From contig QANT01002060.1 of NCBI GenBank assembly GCA_003254885.1, positions 1-39,847 of the forward strand: a stretch of 39,847 nt of DNA. Direction: 5' to 3'. Below are positions 1-11,385 of the stretch, piece after piece. A program made the position numbers and the translations under genes. This DNA comes from Purshia tridentata (Eukaryota; Streptophyta; Magnoliopsida; Rosales; Rosaceae). A model generated the notes under the pieces. The model had not been told where the DNA came from and did not search any database. It worked only from the letters and a program-made list of their open reading frames with translations. The first letter of the stretch is position 1. Each line of letters opens with the position of its first letter.

Positions 1-58
1 AAAGAGAGAAAGAGAGAGAAAGAGAGACAGACAGAGAGCGGGCGAGCAAGAGAGAGAA
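1..58. repeat. AG-rich microsatellite
   Basis: Imperfect (GA)n and GAAA runs with short ACAG interruptions. It lies inside the CACTA end; its reverse complement is CT-rich, as in many plant 5' leaders. Confidence 0.7.
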
Positions 59-411
59 CTACATACTTGAAGCAAAGCCTTTAAATCAGTCAACCACTTT
101 CAATGCTTCATCTCACTGCCAATTTGATTTAACAAATGCACAAAATCAAACCATTAGATTCATAAAAAACCCTAATTTCAAGAAACCAAAAAACCTTAAA
201 AATCCCTAATTTGAATAAAAACCTCAAGAACAGCAAAACCTAACTTCATTGAACCCATGAGGATGAGGTAGTGAGAAAAGGAGAACGAGGACTAACCAAC
301 GAGAGGGAGAACGAGAGATCGAGAAGGCCCAAGAGCATAACCATTGACGCATGAGACAACGAGAGATCGAGAAGGAGAACCACAGCCAAGAGTGCACGCT
401 CAACCACCGAT

Positions 412-539
412 GTGAGTGTGTCTCAGTGAGATCTGTGAGTGTGTCTCAATGAGATCGGCAATGGCAAAATCTGAGTGAGAATGAGAACAAGAAAGGAGGC
501 TCAGTATGAGTGATTGGGTCTAGGCGTGAGTGTGTCTCA
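412..539. repeat. Three copies of a 14-bp direct repeat
   Basis: GTGAGTGTGTCTCA occurs at 412-425, 435-448 and 526-539. A separate 15-bp repeat, GAGAGATCGAGAAGG, occurs near 312 and 361. Together they give the non-coding 1-600 stretch a shuffled, internally duplicated look. No function can be assigned. Confidence 0.6.
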
Positions 540-649
540 ATGAGTGAATGTGTGTCTGAAGAAGGGAGGGGTTTGTGTGTCGTGGCAAAAATAGTCCAAA
601 AATTTAAGTTGGGGGGAAATTTTGCGTCCCTTTTTTTTGGGGTAAAATA

Positions 650-835
650 AAGATATCAGTTAAGGGTTTAGATATCAGTTTTTAAACAAAGTGAACCAAA
701 AGAGAAAAATTAAGATATCATTTTTAAAAACGCCTGTTATGTAATATTGTTTAGATATCACTCGAAAAATAAACTGATATCTAAATTTCTGCAATATTAG
801 TTTTGTTAAAAACTTATAACAAAGTTCTGATGTCT
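650..835. repeat. CACTA subterminal repeat region with GATATC motifs
   Basis: GATATC occurs at about 652, 671, 714, 754 and 776, mostly as TAGATATCA or TGATATCTA and in both orientations. Clusters of short motifs beside the terminal inverted repeat are where the TNPA/TNP1-type protein binds in En/Spm elements. Assigning that role to this motif is inference. Confidence 0.55.
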
Positions 836-840
836 ATTAA

Positions 841-856
841 CATTTTTCTAGTAGTG
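841..856. other. CACTA terminal inverted repeat (right end)
   Basis: CATTTTTCTAGTAGTG; its reverse complement begins with CACTA. The flanking 3 bp TCT (857-859) are the expected target duplication. Confidence 0.75.
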
Positions 857-1387
857 TCTACTTGGGAGAAGCTTAGAGAGAGATGCACTAAAGCTTCTTG
901 GCACAAACTTGTATGGTTCAGCCATAACATTCCGCGCGTGGCCTTTATCCTTTGGCTGGCCATTCGTGGAAGGCTTGCCACGGCAGATCGTATGTTGGTT
1001 TATAAACCTGGTATTGATCCTACTTGTGTGCTTTGTAAGAGGGAGGTGAAAACACATTCCCACCTATTTTTTGAGTGCTCATACAGCCATGCTATTTGGT
1101 CTCGACTAATGGCTATGTGTGGCAGTTATTCCCACCTATTTTTTGAGTGCTCATACAGCCATGATATTTGGTCTCGACTAATGGCTATGTGTGGCAGTTT
1201 GGTTCCCCATCATTCTTGGCCTTCTTTGGCCACTAGGTTGGCAAGTCATTGGAAAGGGAAGCACACTATGACCATTACTAAGAAGCTTTGCTTGGCTGCT
1301 GCTATCTACTATATTTGGAGGGAAAGAAATAATCGCACCTTTAGAAGTGAACCTATGAATTTGGTTGCACCCCTCCATCAAGGGTAG
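857..1387 (+). pseudogene. LINE A ORF2 C-terminus (reverse transcriptase zinc-binding domain), 5'-truncated
   Basis: This is the C-terminal end of a plant L1-type LINE ORF2. The zf-RVT domain is recognisable from WHKLVWF (about 899), through the CVLCKRE zinc pair (about 1027-1047), to HSHLFFECSYSHAIW, which supplies the His and Cys ligands. The motif YYIWRERNN (about 1308-1335) is also typical. The open frame extends upstream into the CACTA end, but those residues are not LINE. The 5' part of the LINE lies beyond the CACTA, outside the window. A 72-bp in-frame duplication repeats the second half of the zinc motif. The frame ends at 1387, while LINE B shows similar coding further on, so a late frameshift is likely. 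Confidence 0.85.
1057..1200 (+). repeat. 72-bp in-frame tandem duplication in the LINE A zinc-finger region
   Basis: Copies at 1057-1128 and 1129-1200 are nearly identical; one visible difference is GCTATT against GATATT. Because 72 is 24 codons, the frame stays open and HLFFECSYSH...MAMCG is present twice. LINE B has one copy. Confidence 0.9.
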
Positions 1388-1725
1388 ACTTTCTTCTATC
1401 TCCTCCCCCTTTTGCCCTATCCCCCAAGATTGGCAACTTGGAGAGTAGTGGTCTAATTGTGGTTCCCCATTCCCTTGGTTGTTTCTACTTGTGTAGGGCT
1501 ATTGGCCATGGGCTGTTTGGTGGCGTTTATTGTGGTTTCATCGTTGGGGGTTCTTTCCTCCTGTTCCCTTCTTTGTTTGTAGTTGTTTTGGCTTGGTTAG
1601 CCCGCAGTTGTGTTTTGGCCCTTCCCGTGTGTGTAGGGTGTTTTCTTTCTGGCGTCTGCCCCTTGTATTTTGTAGTTCTGTTTCTTTCTATTGATTCATT
1701 TATTTACCAGAAAGAAAAAAACAAC
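1388..1725 (+). other. LINE A 3' end and short A-rich tail
   Basis: This matches the LINE B 3' region (12776-13041, minus). Both contain a segment reading GVCPLYFVV in one frame, then TTGATTCATTTATTTACCA followed by an A-rich tail. The satellite resumes at about 1725 with CTTAAGTGGTTCATTTG. The shared tail places the two copies in one LINE family. The 105-codon open frame here (1438-1755) runs across the LINE-satellite junction and is not a gene. Confidence 0.75.
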
Positions 1726-1750
1726 TTAAGTGGTTCATTTGCACTAAAAC

Positions 1751-3035
1751 GCTAATCCAAACAAGAGAAAGTGCTTCCTCGTGTCTTTATTGCCAACCGG
1801 GCACGTTTTGGTGCAATTGAACAGAAATTAGATTGAGTGTGCACCGAAATGATGTTTTTGTGCATTCTTAACTGAGAAAATATGCTTTTTCAGGGGTAGA
1901 ACACTAATCCCAGCATTAGAAAGTTCTTCCCATATCTTTCTTTCCAACTAGCATGATTTGGTGGAAATTGCACGAAATTTAACTGAGTATTCTTTAGGAC
2001 TAGAATGCTAATCCAAGCATGAGAAGCCACTTCCCCATGTCTTTCCCGCCAACCGATAACGTTTCGGTGCAACGTTAACCAAACTGTACTATATGTGAAC
2101 CTAAATGATGTCTTCGTTCATTCTTAGCATCTAAAGTGGTTCCTTAGGGCTAGCACGCTAATCGAGACATTGGAGAGTGCTTCCTCGTCTCTTTCTTGCC
2201 AACCGGGCATGTTTTGGTGCAATTTGGACCAAGTTAGATCGAGTATGCACCGAAAAGACATTTTTGTTCTATCCTTACACGAAACGTGCTTCTTTAAGGC
2301 TAGAACGCTAATCCAAGCAAGACAAAGTGCATCCCTCTGTCTTTCTTGCCAACCGAGCACATTTTGTTGCAACTTTAGCAAAATTGGAACAAGTGTGCAC
2401 CGAAATGACGTATTTGTGCATTCTTAGCACCTAAAGTGGTTCTTAAGGGCTTGAACGCTAATCGAGACGTGACAAAGTGCATCCCCATGTCTTTCTTGCC
2501 AACCAAGGAAGTTTTGGCGCAATTTGGACGAATTTGGATTGAGTATGCATCGAAATGATGTTTTCGTAACACCTAAATTGGTTCTTTAGGGCTGGCATGC
2601 TAATCGACACACGAGAAAGTGCTTCCTCATGTCTTTCTTGCCAACCAACAAAGTTTTGCGCAATTTGGACGAATTTGGACGAATTGGGACTAAGCATGCA
2701 CCCAAATGATGCTTTCGTAACACCTAAATTGATTCTTTAGGGCTGGCACGCTAATCGAGACACGAGAAAGTGCGTCCTCATGTCTTTCTTGCCAACCTAG
2801 CACGTGTGATGCAATTTCGACGAAAGTACACCGAGCATGCACCGAAATGATGTTTTAGTTCTTTCTTAACAGGAAATGTTCCTCTTGAGAGCTAGAAAGT
2901 TACTCCAAGCTTGAGAACGTGCTTCTGGGTAACCGAGCACGTTTTGGTACAACTTTAGCCGAATTGTACACAGTGTGCACCGAAATGATGTTTCATGCAT
3001 TCTTCAGACCTGAAGTGGTTCATTTGCGCTAGAAC
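1751..3035 (+). repeat. Nine-monomer higher-order repeat, copy 1 (1285 bp)
   Basis: Nine monomers with starts near 1751, 1902, 2007, 2157, 2307, 2457, 2599, 2750 and 2900. The 105-bp monomer (1902-2006) is a diagnostic short form, and the last monomer is about 136 bp. Confidence 0.85.
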
Positions 3036-4317
3036 GCTAATCCAAACAAGAGAAAGTGCTTCCTTGTGTCTTTATTGCCAACCGAGCACTATTTGGTGCA
3101 ATTGAACCGAAATTAGATTGAGTGTGCACCGAAATGATGTTTTCGTGCGTTCTTAACCGAGGCAATGTGCTTCTTGAAGGGTAGAACGCTAATCCAAGCA
3201 TTAGAAAGTGCTTCCCATATCTTTCTTTCCAACCAGGCATGATTTGGTGGAAATTGCACGAAATTAGACTAAGTATTCTTTAGGACTAGAATGCTAATCC
3301 AAGCATGAGAAGCCACTTCCCCATGTCTTTCCCGCCAACCGATAACGTTTCGATGCAACTTTAACCAAACTGTACTATATGTGCATGTGCACCTAAATGA
3401 TGTCTTCGTTCATTCTTAGCACCTAAAGTGGTTCCTTAGGGCTAGCACGCTAATCGAGACATTGGAGAGTGCTTCCTCGTCTCTTTCTTGCCAACCGAGC
3501 ATGTTTTGGTGCAATTTGGACCAAGTTAGATCCAGTATGCACCGAAAAGACATTTTTGTTCTATCCTTACACGAAACGTGCTTCTTTAAGGCTACAACGC
3601 TAATCCAAGCAAAACAAAGTGCATCCCTCTGTCTTTCTTGCCAACCGAGCACGTTTTGTTGCAACTTTAGCAAAATTGGAATAAGTGTGCACCGAAATGA
3701 CGTATTCGCGCAGTCTTAGCACCTAAAGTGGTTCTTAAGGGCTTGAACGCTAATCGAGATGTGACAAAGTGCATCCCCATGTCTTTCTTGCCAACCAAGG
3801 AAGTTTTGGCGCAATTTGGATGAATGTGGATTGAGTATGCACCGAAATGATGTTTTCGTAACACCTAAATTGGTTCTTTAAGGCTGGCATGCTAATCGAC
3901 ACACGAGAAAGTGCTTCCTCACGTCTTTCTTGCCAACCAACAAAGTTTTGGCGCAATTTGGACAAATTTGGATTGAGCAAGCACCCAAATGATGTTTTCG
4001 TAACACCTAAATTGGTTCTTTAGGGCTGGCACGGTAATCGAGACACGAGAAATGCGTCCTCGTGTATTTCTTGCCAACCTGGCACGTGTAATGCAATTTA
4101 GACGAAAGTACACCGAGCATGCACCGAAATGATGTTTTAGTTCTTTCTTTACAGGAAATGTTCTTCTTGAGAGCTAGAAAGTTACTCCAAACTTGAGAAC
4201 GTGCTTCTGGCCAACCGAGCACGTTTTGGTACAACTTTAGCCGAATTGTACACAGTGTGCACCGAAATGATGTTTCATGCATTCTTCAGACCTGAAGTGG
4301 TTCATTTGCGCTAGAAC
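3036..4317 (+). repeat. Nine-monomer higher-order repeat, copy 2 (1282 bp)
   Basis: Same monomer order as copy 1, including the 105-bp short monomer (GCTA at 3188 then 3293). Read by eye, it is very close to copy 1. Confidence 0.85.
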
Positions 4318-5466
4318 GCTAATCCAAACAAGAGAAAGTGCTTCCTTGTGTCTTTATTGCCAACTGGGCACGATTTGGTGCAATTGAACCGAAATTAGAT
4401 TGAGTGTGCACCGAAATAATGTTTTCGTGCGTTCTTAACCGCTGCAATGTGCTTCTTGAAGGGTACAACGCTAATCCAAGCATTAGAAAGTGCTTCCCAT
4501 ATCTTTCTTTCCAACCAAGCATGATTTGGTGGAAATTGCACGAAATTAGACTAAGCATTCTTTAGGACTAGAATGCTAATCAAAGCATGAGAAGCCACTT
4601 CCCCATTTCTTTCCTGCCAACCGATAACGTTTCGGTGCAACTTTAACTAAACTGTACTATATGTGAACCTAAATGATGTCTTCGTTCATTCTTAGCACCT
4701 AAAGTGGTTCCTTAGGGCTAGCACGCTAATCGAGACATTGGAGAGTGCTTCCTCGTCTCTTTCTTGCCAACCGGGCATGTTTTGGTGCAATTTGGACCAA
4801 GTTAGATCGAGTATGCACCGAAAAGACATTTTTGTTCTATCCTTACACGAAACGTGCTTCTTTTAGGCTAGAACGCTAATCCAAGCAAGACAAAGTGCAT
4901 CCCTCTGTCTTTCTTGCCAACCGAGCACATTTTGTTGCAACCTTAGCAAAATTGGAACAAGTGTGCACCGAAATGACGTATTTGTGCATTCTTAGCACCT
5001 AAAGTGGTTCTTAAGGGCTTGAACGCTAATCGAGTCGTGACAAAGTGCATCCCCATGTCTTTCTTGCCAACCAAGGAAGTTTTGGCGCAATTTGGACGAA
5101 TTTGGATTGAGTATGCACCGAAATGATGTTTTCGTAACACCTAAATTGGTTCTTTAGGGCTGGCATGCTAATCGACACATGAGAAAGTGCTTCCTCATGT
5201 CTTTCTTGCCAACCAACAAAGTTTTGGCGCAATTTGGACGAATTTGGACGAATTTGGACTAAGCATGCACCCAAATGATGCTTTCGTAACACCTAAATTG
5301 ATTCTTTAGGGCTGGCACGCTAATCGAGACACGAGAAAGTGCGTCCTCATGTCTTTCTTGCCAACCTGGCACGTGTGATGCGATTTAGACGAAAGTACAC
5401 CGAGCATGCACCGAAATGATGTTTCATCCATTCTTCAGACCTGAAGTGGTTCATTTGCGCTAGAAC
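4318..5466 (+). repeat. Nine-monomer higher-order repeat, copy 3, one monomer short (1149 bp)
   Basis: As copies 1 and 2, but the last monomer is missing. The junction is in GCACCGAAATGATGTTT (5408-5424), which in the other copies occurs at both ends of the missing unit. This looks like a one-monomer deletion by homologous exchange. Confidence 0.85.
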
Positions 5467-6758
5467 GCTAATCCAAACAAAAGAAACTGGTTCCTTGTGT
5501 CTTTATTGCCAACCGGGCGCGATTTGGTCCAATTGAACCGAAATTAGATTGAGTGTGCACCGAAATGATGTTTTCGTGCGTTCTTAACCGAGGCAATGTG
5601 CTTCTTGAAGGGTAGAACGCTAATCCAAGCATTAGAAAGTGCTTCCCATATCTTTCTTTCCAACCAGGCATGATTTGGTGGAAATTGCACGAAATTAGAC
5701 GAAGTATTCTTTAGGACTAGAATGCTAATCCAAGCATGAGAAGCCACTTCCCCATGTCTTTCCCGCCAACCGATAACGTTTCGGTGCAACTTTAACCGAA
5801 CTGTACTATATGTGCATGTGCACCTAAATGATGTCTTCGTTCATTCTTAGCACCTAAAGTGGTTCCTTAGGGCTAACACGCTAATCTAGACATTGGAGAG
5901 TGCTTCCTCGTCTCTTTCTTGCCAACCGGGCATGTTTTGGTGCAATTTGCACCAAGTTAGATCGAGTATGCACTGAAAAGACATTTTTGTTCTATCCTTA
6001 CACGAAACGTGCTTCTTTAAGGCTAGAACGCTAATCCAAGCAAGACAAAGTGCATCCCTCTGTCTTTCTTGCCAACCGAGCACATTTTGTTGCAACTTTA
6101 GCAAAATTGGAACAAGTGTGCACCGAAATGACGTATTTGTGCATTCTTAGCACCTAAAGTGGTTCTTAAGGGCTTGAACGCTAATCGAGACGTGACAAAG
6201 TGCATCCCCATGTCTTTCTTGCCAACCAAGGAAGTTTTGGCGCAATTTGGACGAATTTGGATTGAGTATGCACCGAAATGATGTTTTCGTAACACCTAAC
6301 TTGGTTCTTTAGGGCTGGCATGCTAATCGACACACGAGAAAGTGCTTCCTCATGTCTTTCTTGCCAACCAACAAAGTTTTGGCGCAATTTGGACGAATTT
6401 GGACGAATTTGGACTAAGCATGCACCCAAATGATGCTTTCGTAACACCTAAATTGATTCTTTAGGGCTGGCACGCTAATCGAGACACGAGAAAGTGCGTC
6501 CTCGTGTCTTTCTTGCCAATCTGGCACGTGTAATGCAATTTAGACGAAAGTACACCGAGCATGCACCGAAATGATGTTTTAGTTCTTTCTTTACAGGAAA
6601 TGTTCTTCTTGAGAGCTAGAAAGTTACTCCAAGCTTGAGAACGTGCTTCTGGCCAACCTAGCATGTTTTGGTACAACTTTAGCCGAATTGTACACACTGT
6701 GCACCGAAATGATGTTTCATGCATTCTTCAGACCTGAATGGTTCATTTGCGCTAGAAC
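5467..6758 (+). repeat. Nine-monomer higher-order repeat, copy 4 (1292 bp)
   Basis: Full nine-monomer order restored. The next boundary, at 6759, leads into more divergent eight-monomer repeats. Confidence 0.85.
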
Positions 6759-9113
6759 GCTAATCCAAACAAAAGAAAGTGCTTCCTCATGTCCTTCTTG
6801 CCAACCGGGCACGTTTTGATGCAACTTAGATGAAAGTAGACTGCTTATGCACTGAAATGAGGTTTTAGTTCCTTTTTAACACGAAATGTGCTTCTTGAGG
6901 GCTAGAACGTTAATCCAAGCATGAGAACGTGCTTTTTGCCAACCGTGCACGTTTTGGTGCAACTTTAACCAAGTTGCGCAGAGTGTGCACTGAAATGACG
7001 TTCCATGCATTTTTAACACCTAAAATGGCTCATTTGGGCTAGAACGCTAATCCAAACAAGAGAAAGTGCTACCTCATGTCTTTATTGGCAACCGAAGACG
7101 TTTTGGTCCAATTAAAATGAAATATGGTTGAGTAGGCACCAAAAAGAGGTTTTCGTATGTTCTTAACAAAATCATGTGCTTCCTGAGGGCTAGAACACTA
7201 ATCCTAGAATGAGAAAGTGCTTCCCCACATCTTTCTTGCCAACCGAGCACGTTTTGGTGGAAATTGCACGATATTGGATTCAGTGCGCACCGAAATGATG
7301 TTTTCGTGCCTTCTAAATACGAAATGTGCTTTTTAGGGCTAGAATGCTAATCCAAGCTTCAAAAAGTGCTTCCCCATGTCTTTCTTGCCAACCGATGACC
7401 TTTTGGTGCAACTTTAACCAAATTGTACAGAGTGTGCACCGAAATGACGTTTTCATTCATTATTAAGATCTAAAGTGGTTCTTTAGGGCTTGCACGCTAA
7501 TCATGACATTAGAGAGTGCTTCCTCACCTTTTTCTTGCCAATCAGGCACGTTTTGGTGCAATTTGGACCAAGTTAGACTGAGTATGCACTGAAATGACTT
7601 ATTCGTGTATTCTTAGCACCTATAATTGTTCTTTGGGGCTTGAATGCTTATCGAGACATGAGAAAGTGCTTCCCAAAGTCTTCCTTGCCAATCGGGAACG
7701 TTTTGGTGTAACTTTAATCGAATTGGACTTAGTGTGCGTCGAAATGACGTTTTTGTGCATTCTTAAGACCTCAAGTGGTTCATTATGGTTAGCATGCTAA
7801 TATCGAGACGTGAAAAAGTGCTTCCTGATGTCTTTCTTGCCAACCAAGAAAGTTTTGGTGCAATTTGGACGAATTTGGACTGAGTACGCACCGAAATGAT
7901 GTTGACGTGCATTCTTAACACCTAAAGTGGTTCTTTAGGTCTAGCAGGCTAATCGAGACATGAGAATGTGCGTCCTGATGTCCTTCTTGCCAACCGGGCA
8001 CATTTTTATGCAATTTAGACGAAAGTAGACTGTGTATGCACTGAAATGAGGTTTTAGTTCCTTCTTAACACGAAATGTGCTTCTTAAGGGCTAGAACGTC
8101 AGTCCAAGCATGAGAACATGCTTCTTGCCAACCGCGCACGTTTTGATGCAACTTTAACCAAGTTGCGTAGAGTGTGCACCGAAATGATGTTCCATGCATT
8201 CTTAACACCTAAAGTGGCTCATTTGGGATAGAACACTAATCCAAACAAGAGAAATTGCTTCCTCATGTCCGTTGAGTGCTCAATTTACACTATTTTTGGA
8301 TACTAACCCACTTACTTAGAGTGCAAGAACTCGACGTTTTTGTGTCTTTTGGTTTAGTTTTGTACTTTGTAGGTAAAATGAACCATTGATGAAGAAAGAA
8401 GCCAAAAGAGCCATTTTAGGACATTTCCTGATCAAACTAGGAAAACTGAAGAAATCCTGATGGAACTAGGAAAGCTGAAATCTTAGTCAAACAAGGAATC
8501 CTAGTTAGAGTAGGAAAACCATCAATGTCCAGGGCTAGAACTGTGAAATCATAGTTGAACTAGGAAAACCTAACCCTAGTGGGACTAGGAAATGCGGGGT
8601 CAAAGTCAAAGGTTCTAAAAGCTTTTACAAGTGATTGGACCTCAAGACAAGCAAGCAAGAAGAGATTGGGCCAAGTTCATATGCACATTCAAAGAGCCCA
8701 TGCGCCTATTCCTTGCATTAGAAGACTTTCCCAATTATGGAATCCTATTATGGAAGGAAGATCTTGGAAGACTCAGTTAAAGATCTCAAGGAGTCCTTAA
8801 CTTGCAAGGAAGTCAAAACCTTGGAAATATGAGCAGCAATTTCGACAGCAATCCTATATTTCTCTAGATCAAATCAGATATCAAAGTATATATCATTGGA
8901 AAGATACGAATGTTAGCTTCATAGTGAATTTTACAAAACTCAATTCTGATACTCCTAGATCAAGATATGGCCACTTTAGTGAAGGTATCACAGCAGTTCT
9001 ACGACCAGAAAAAGGCTACTCGCTCAAAACAGCCCAAGGCCCATTCTTGGAGAGCAAGTAAACCCTTTCCTACACTATCAAGGATTCTCCACCTCCTCTC
9101 CACTATATAAAGA

Positions 9114-9122
9114 CCTCCTCTC
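9114..9122 (+). promoter_or_regulatory. LTR TATA box
   Basis: TATATAAAG, preceded by a pyrimidine-rich stretch and followed by CCTCCTCTCC. It lies roughly midway in the LTR, where the U3-R boundary would be expected. Confidence 0.6.
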
Positions 9123-9680
9123 CTCATTATTTGACATTAATCAACTTTCACACCTTATTTTCTACACATCTTCAGAAAGAGAGAAAGAGAGAGAGCCGCA
9201 AGGGTGAAGACCTAGGGCTTGGGCGCAAGTTAGAATGACACTAGTTGTAGATTCTTTTAAGCCTAGCTACCTTAGGGATGAAGCATCTAGTGATTGTTAT
9301 AAAATTGAATAAACTCAAAAGAATGACAATTTTAGAAGTAACAAGCAATCAATTAAGAACTAATTGTGATAATAATATTCCTAGATGGCGTGGTGTACAT
9401 TACGGTGGATATACAGTTTATGTGTTTGTCATCTTCACAAATTCTAATGACTCTTGCATTGGTGATTGGCCTAGCTTGTTTAGGAACATGCAAGTTAACT
9501 TGCTAGGGCAGGTTTAAAAGACTCCTAGTATATGCATAAGGAGGGTATAACGCCAAAAGGAAATAGCCAAAGCTTTTGACAAGCATACTTTGTGTTTGTA
9601 GTCTTTTGAAATTGCAAGTTACCATACTCATTGTCTCTGTTGCTAAATGGTGGATTCTGATGCCTCACAATGCCATGAAT

Positions 9681-9712
9681 GGGTGTGTGCGTGTGTGTGT
9701 GTTTTTGTGTTT
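9681..9712 (+). repeat. GT-rich microsatellite in the LTR
   Basis: Alternating GTGTGTGCGTGTGTGTGTGT followed by T-rich sequence, and a second GTGTGCGTGTGTT shortly after. Confidence 0.7.
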
Positions 9713-9878
9713 AACCTTTTCTCTAAACCCCCCTATCCGTGTGCGTGTGTTAGTGTTTCTAATATGTTAAGTTGTGTTGGTTTATTGGTACTATATCCAT
9801 TCCCTGTGGGATCGACCTCGTACTTTGCACCCCTTGCTACTCTGCGATTCGTGCACTTGCGAGTAAACTTAGAGTTGG

Positions 9879-9884
9879 AATAAA
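9879..9884 (+). terminator. LTR polyadenylation signal candidate
   Basis: AATAAA 36 bp before the LTR 3' edge, in the position expected for the R-U5 part of an LTR. Confidence 0.4.
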
Positions 9885-11241
9885 TGTTTAATAATTTTGC
9901 TCTAAGAAAACAATCAACAATGTCTTTATTGTCAACCGGGGACGTTTTGGTACAATTGAAACGAAATATGGTTGAGTAGCCACCGAAATGAGGTTTACGT
10001 GTGTTCTTAACCAAAGCATGTGCTTCTTGAAGGCTAGAACGCTAATCCAACAATCCGAAAGTGCTTCCCTACATCTTTCTTGCCAACTGGGCAGGTTTTG
10101 CTGGAAATTGCAGGAAATTGGATTCAGTACACACCGAAATGATGTTTCGAGCCTTCTAAACACGAAATGTGCTTCTTTAGGGCTAGAATGCTAATCCAAG
10201 CTTGAGAAAGTGCTTCCCCACGTCTTTCTTGCCAACCAATATCGTTTTGGTGCAACTTTAACCAAATTGTACAAAGTGTGCACCGAAATGACATTTTCGT
10301 TCATTCTTAACACCTAAAGTGGTTCTTTAGGGCTAGCACGCTAATCAACACATTAAAGAGTGCTTCTTATCTCTTTCTTGCCAATCGGGCACATTTTGGT
10401 GCAATTTGGACCAACTTAGACTGAGTATGCACCGAAATGACGTATTCGTGCATTCTTAGCACCTAAAGTTGTTCTTTGGGGTTTGAACGCTTATCGAGAC
10501 ATGAGAAAGTGCTTCCCCAAGTATTCCTTGCCAACTGGGAACGTTTTGGTGCAACTTTAATCAAATTGGACTCAGTGTGTGCCGAAATAACGTTTTCGTG
10601 CATTCTTAAGATCTCAAGTGATTCATTAGGGTTAGATCGCTAATATCAAGACATGAGAAAGTGCTTCCTCATGTCTTTCTTGCCAACCAAGAAAGTTTTG
10701 GTGCAATTTGGATGAATTTGGACTGAATACGCATCGAAATGATATTTTCGTGCATTCTTAACACCTGAAGTGGTTCTTTAGGTCTGGCACGCTAATTAAG
10801 ACATGAGAACGTGCGTCCTCATGTCCTTCTTGGCAACCGGGCACGCTTTGATGCAATTTAGACGAAAGTAGATTGCGTATGCACTGAAATGAGGTTTTAG
10901 TTCATTCTTAACACAAAATGTGCTTCTTGAGGGCTAGAACGTCAATCCAAGCATGAGAATGTGCTTCTTGGGAACTGCACACGTTTTGTTGCAACTTTAA
11001 CCAAGTTGTGTAGAGTGTGCACCGAAATGACGATTCATGCATGCTTAACACCTAAAGTGGCTCATTTGAGATAGAATGCTAATCCAAACAAGAGAAAGTG
11101 CTTCGTCATGTCTTTATTACCAACCAAGGACATTTTGGTGAAATTGAAACGAAATATGGTTGAGTAGCCATCGAATGAGGTTTTTGTGTATTCTTAACAA
11201 AAGCATGTGCTTCTTGAGGGCTAGAACGCTAATCCAAGAAT

Positions 11242-11385
11242 GAGAAAGTGCTTCCCCACATCCTTCTTGCCAACCGGGCACGTTTTAGAGGAAATTGCAC
11301 GAAATTTGATTCAAAGAAAGTGCTTCCCCACATCCTTCTTGCCAACCGGACACGTTTTAGAGGAAATTGCACGAAATTTGATTCA
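11242..11385 (+). repeat. 72-bp local duplication inside a satellite monomer
   Basis: The AAAGTGCTTCCCCACATCCT stretch through GATTCA is present twice in tandem, starting near 11245 and 11317. It adds 72 bp to one b-type monomer. Confidence 0.85.

Larger units (their letters stand above)
1..856. mobile_element. CACTA (En/Spm) transposon, right-hand end only
   Basis: The element ends at 856 with CATTTTTCTAGTAGTG, the reverse complement of the plant CACTA terminus CACTACTAGAAAAATG. The boundary is confirmed by comparison with LINE B: LINE sequence resumes at 857 with TCTACTTGG, matching the LINE B reverse strand at about 13568-13582. The expected 3-bp target duplication would be TCT (857-859); its partner lies outside the window. 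Several GATATC motifs lie just inside the end, as is usual for CACTA subterminal regions. No transposase coding sequence is visible in this part. The rest is AG-rich and purine-rich non-coding DNA. Confidence 0.75.
8270..9919 (+). mobile_element. Solo LTR of an LTR retrotransposon (1650 bp)
   Basis: The satellite stops inside the word CCTCATGTC and resumes in ATGTCTTTATTG. The 5-bp target duplication ATGTC sits at 8265-8269 and 9920-9924. The insert begins CGTTGAGTG and ends AATCAACA, a slightly decayed TGTTG...CAACA pair. Removing it restores the satellite register. It holds a TATA box near 9114 and an AATAAA near 9879. Near its end is CCCTGTGGGATCGACCTCGT, a stretch I associate with Ty3/Gypsy Tat-type LTRs; that assignment is from memory. 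No gag, pol, primer-binding site or polypurine tract is present, so this is a solo LTR. The open frames inside it (for example 9278-9517) are not recognisable proteins. Confidence 0.85.

Noticed and set aside
1438..1755. Hydrophobic 105-codon frame resembling a membrane protein
   Set aside because: It is LINE A 3' untranslated sequence running into satellite; the homologous stretch in LINE B is equally non-coding.
1890..7800. Many open frames of 60-90 codons on both strands
   Set aside because: They lie wholly in tandem satellite, repeat one another with the monomer period, occur in several frames and match no protein family.
9278..9883. Three short plus-strand frames
   Set aside because: They lie within the solo LTR, with no recognisable domain and overlapping frames.
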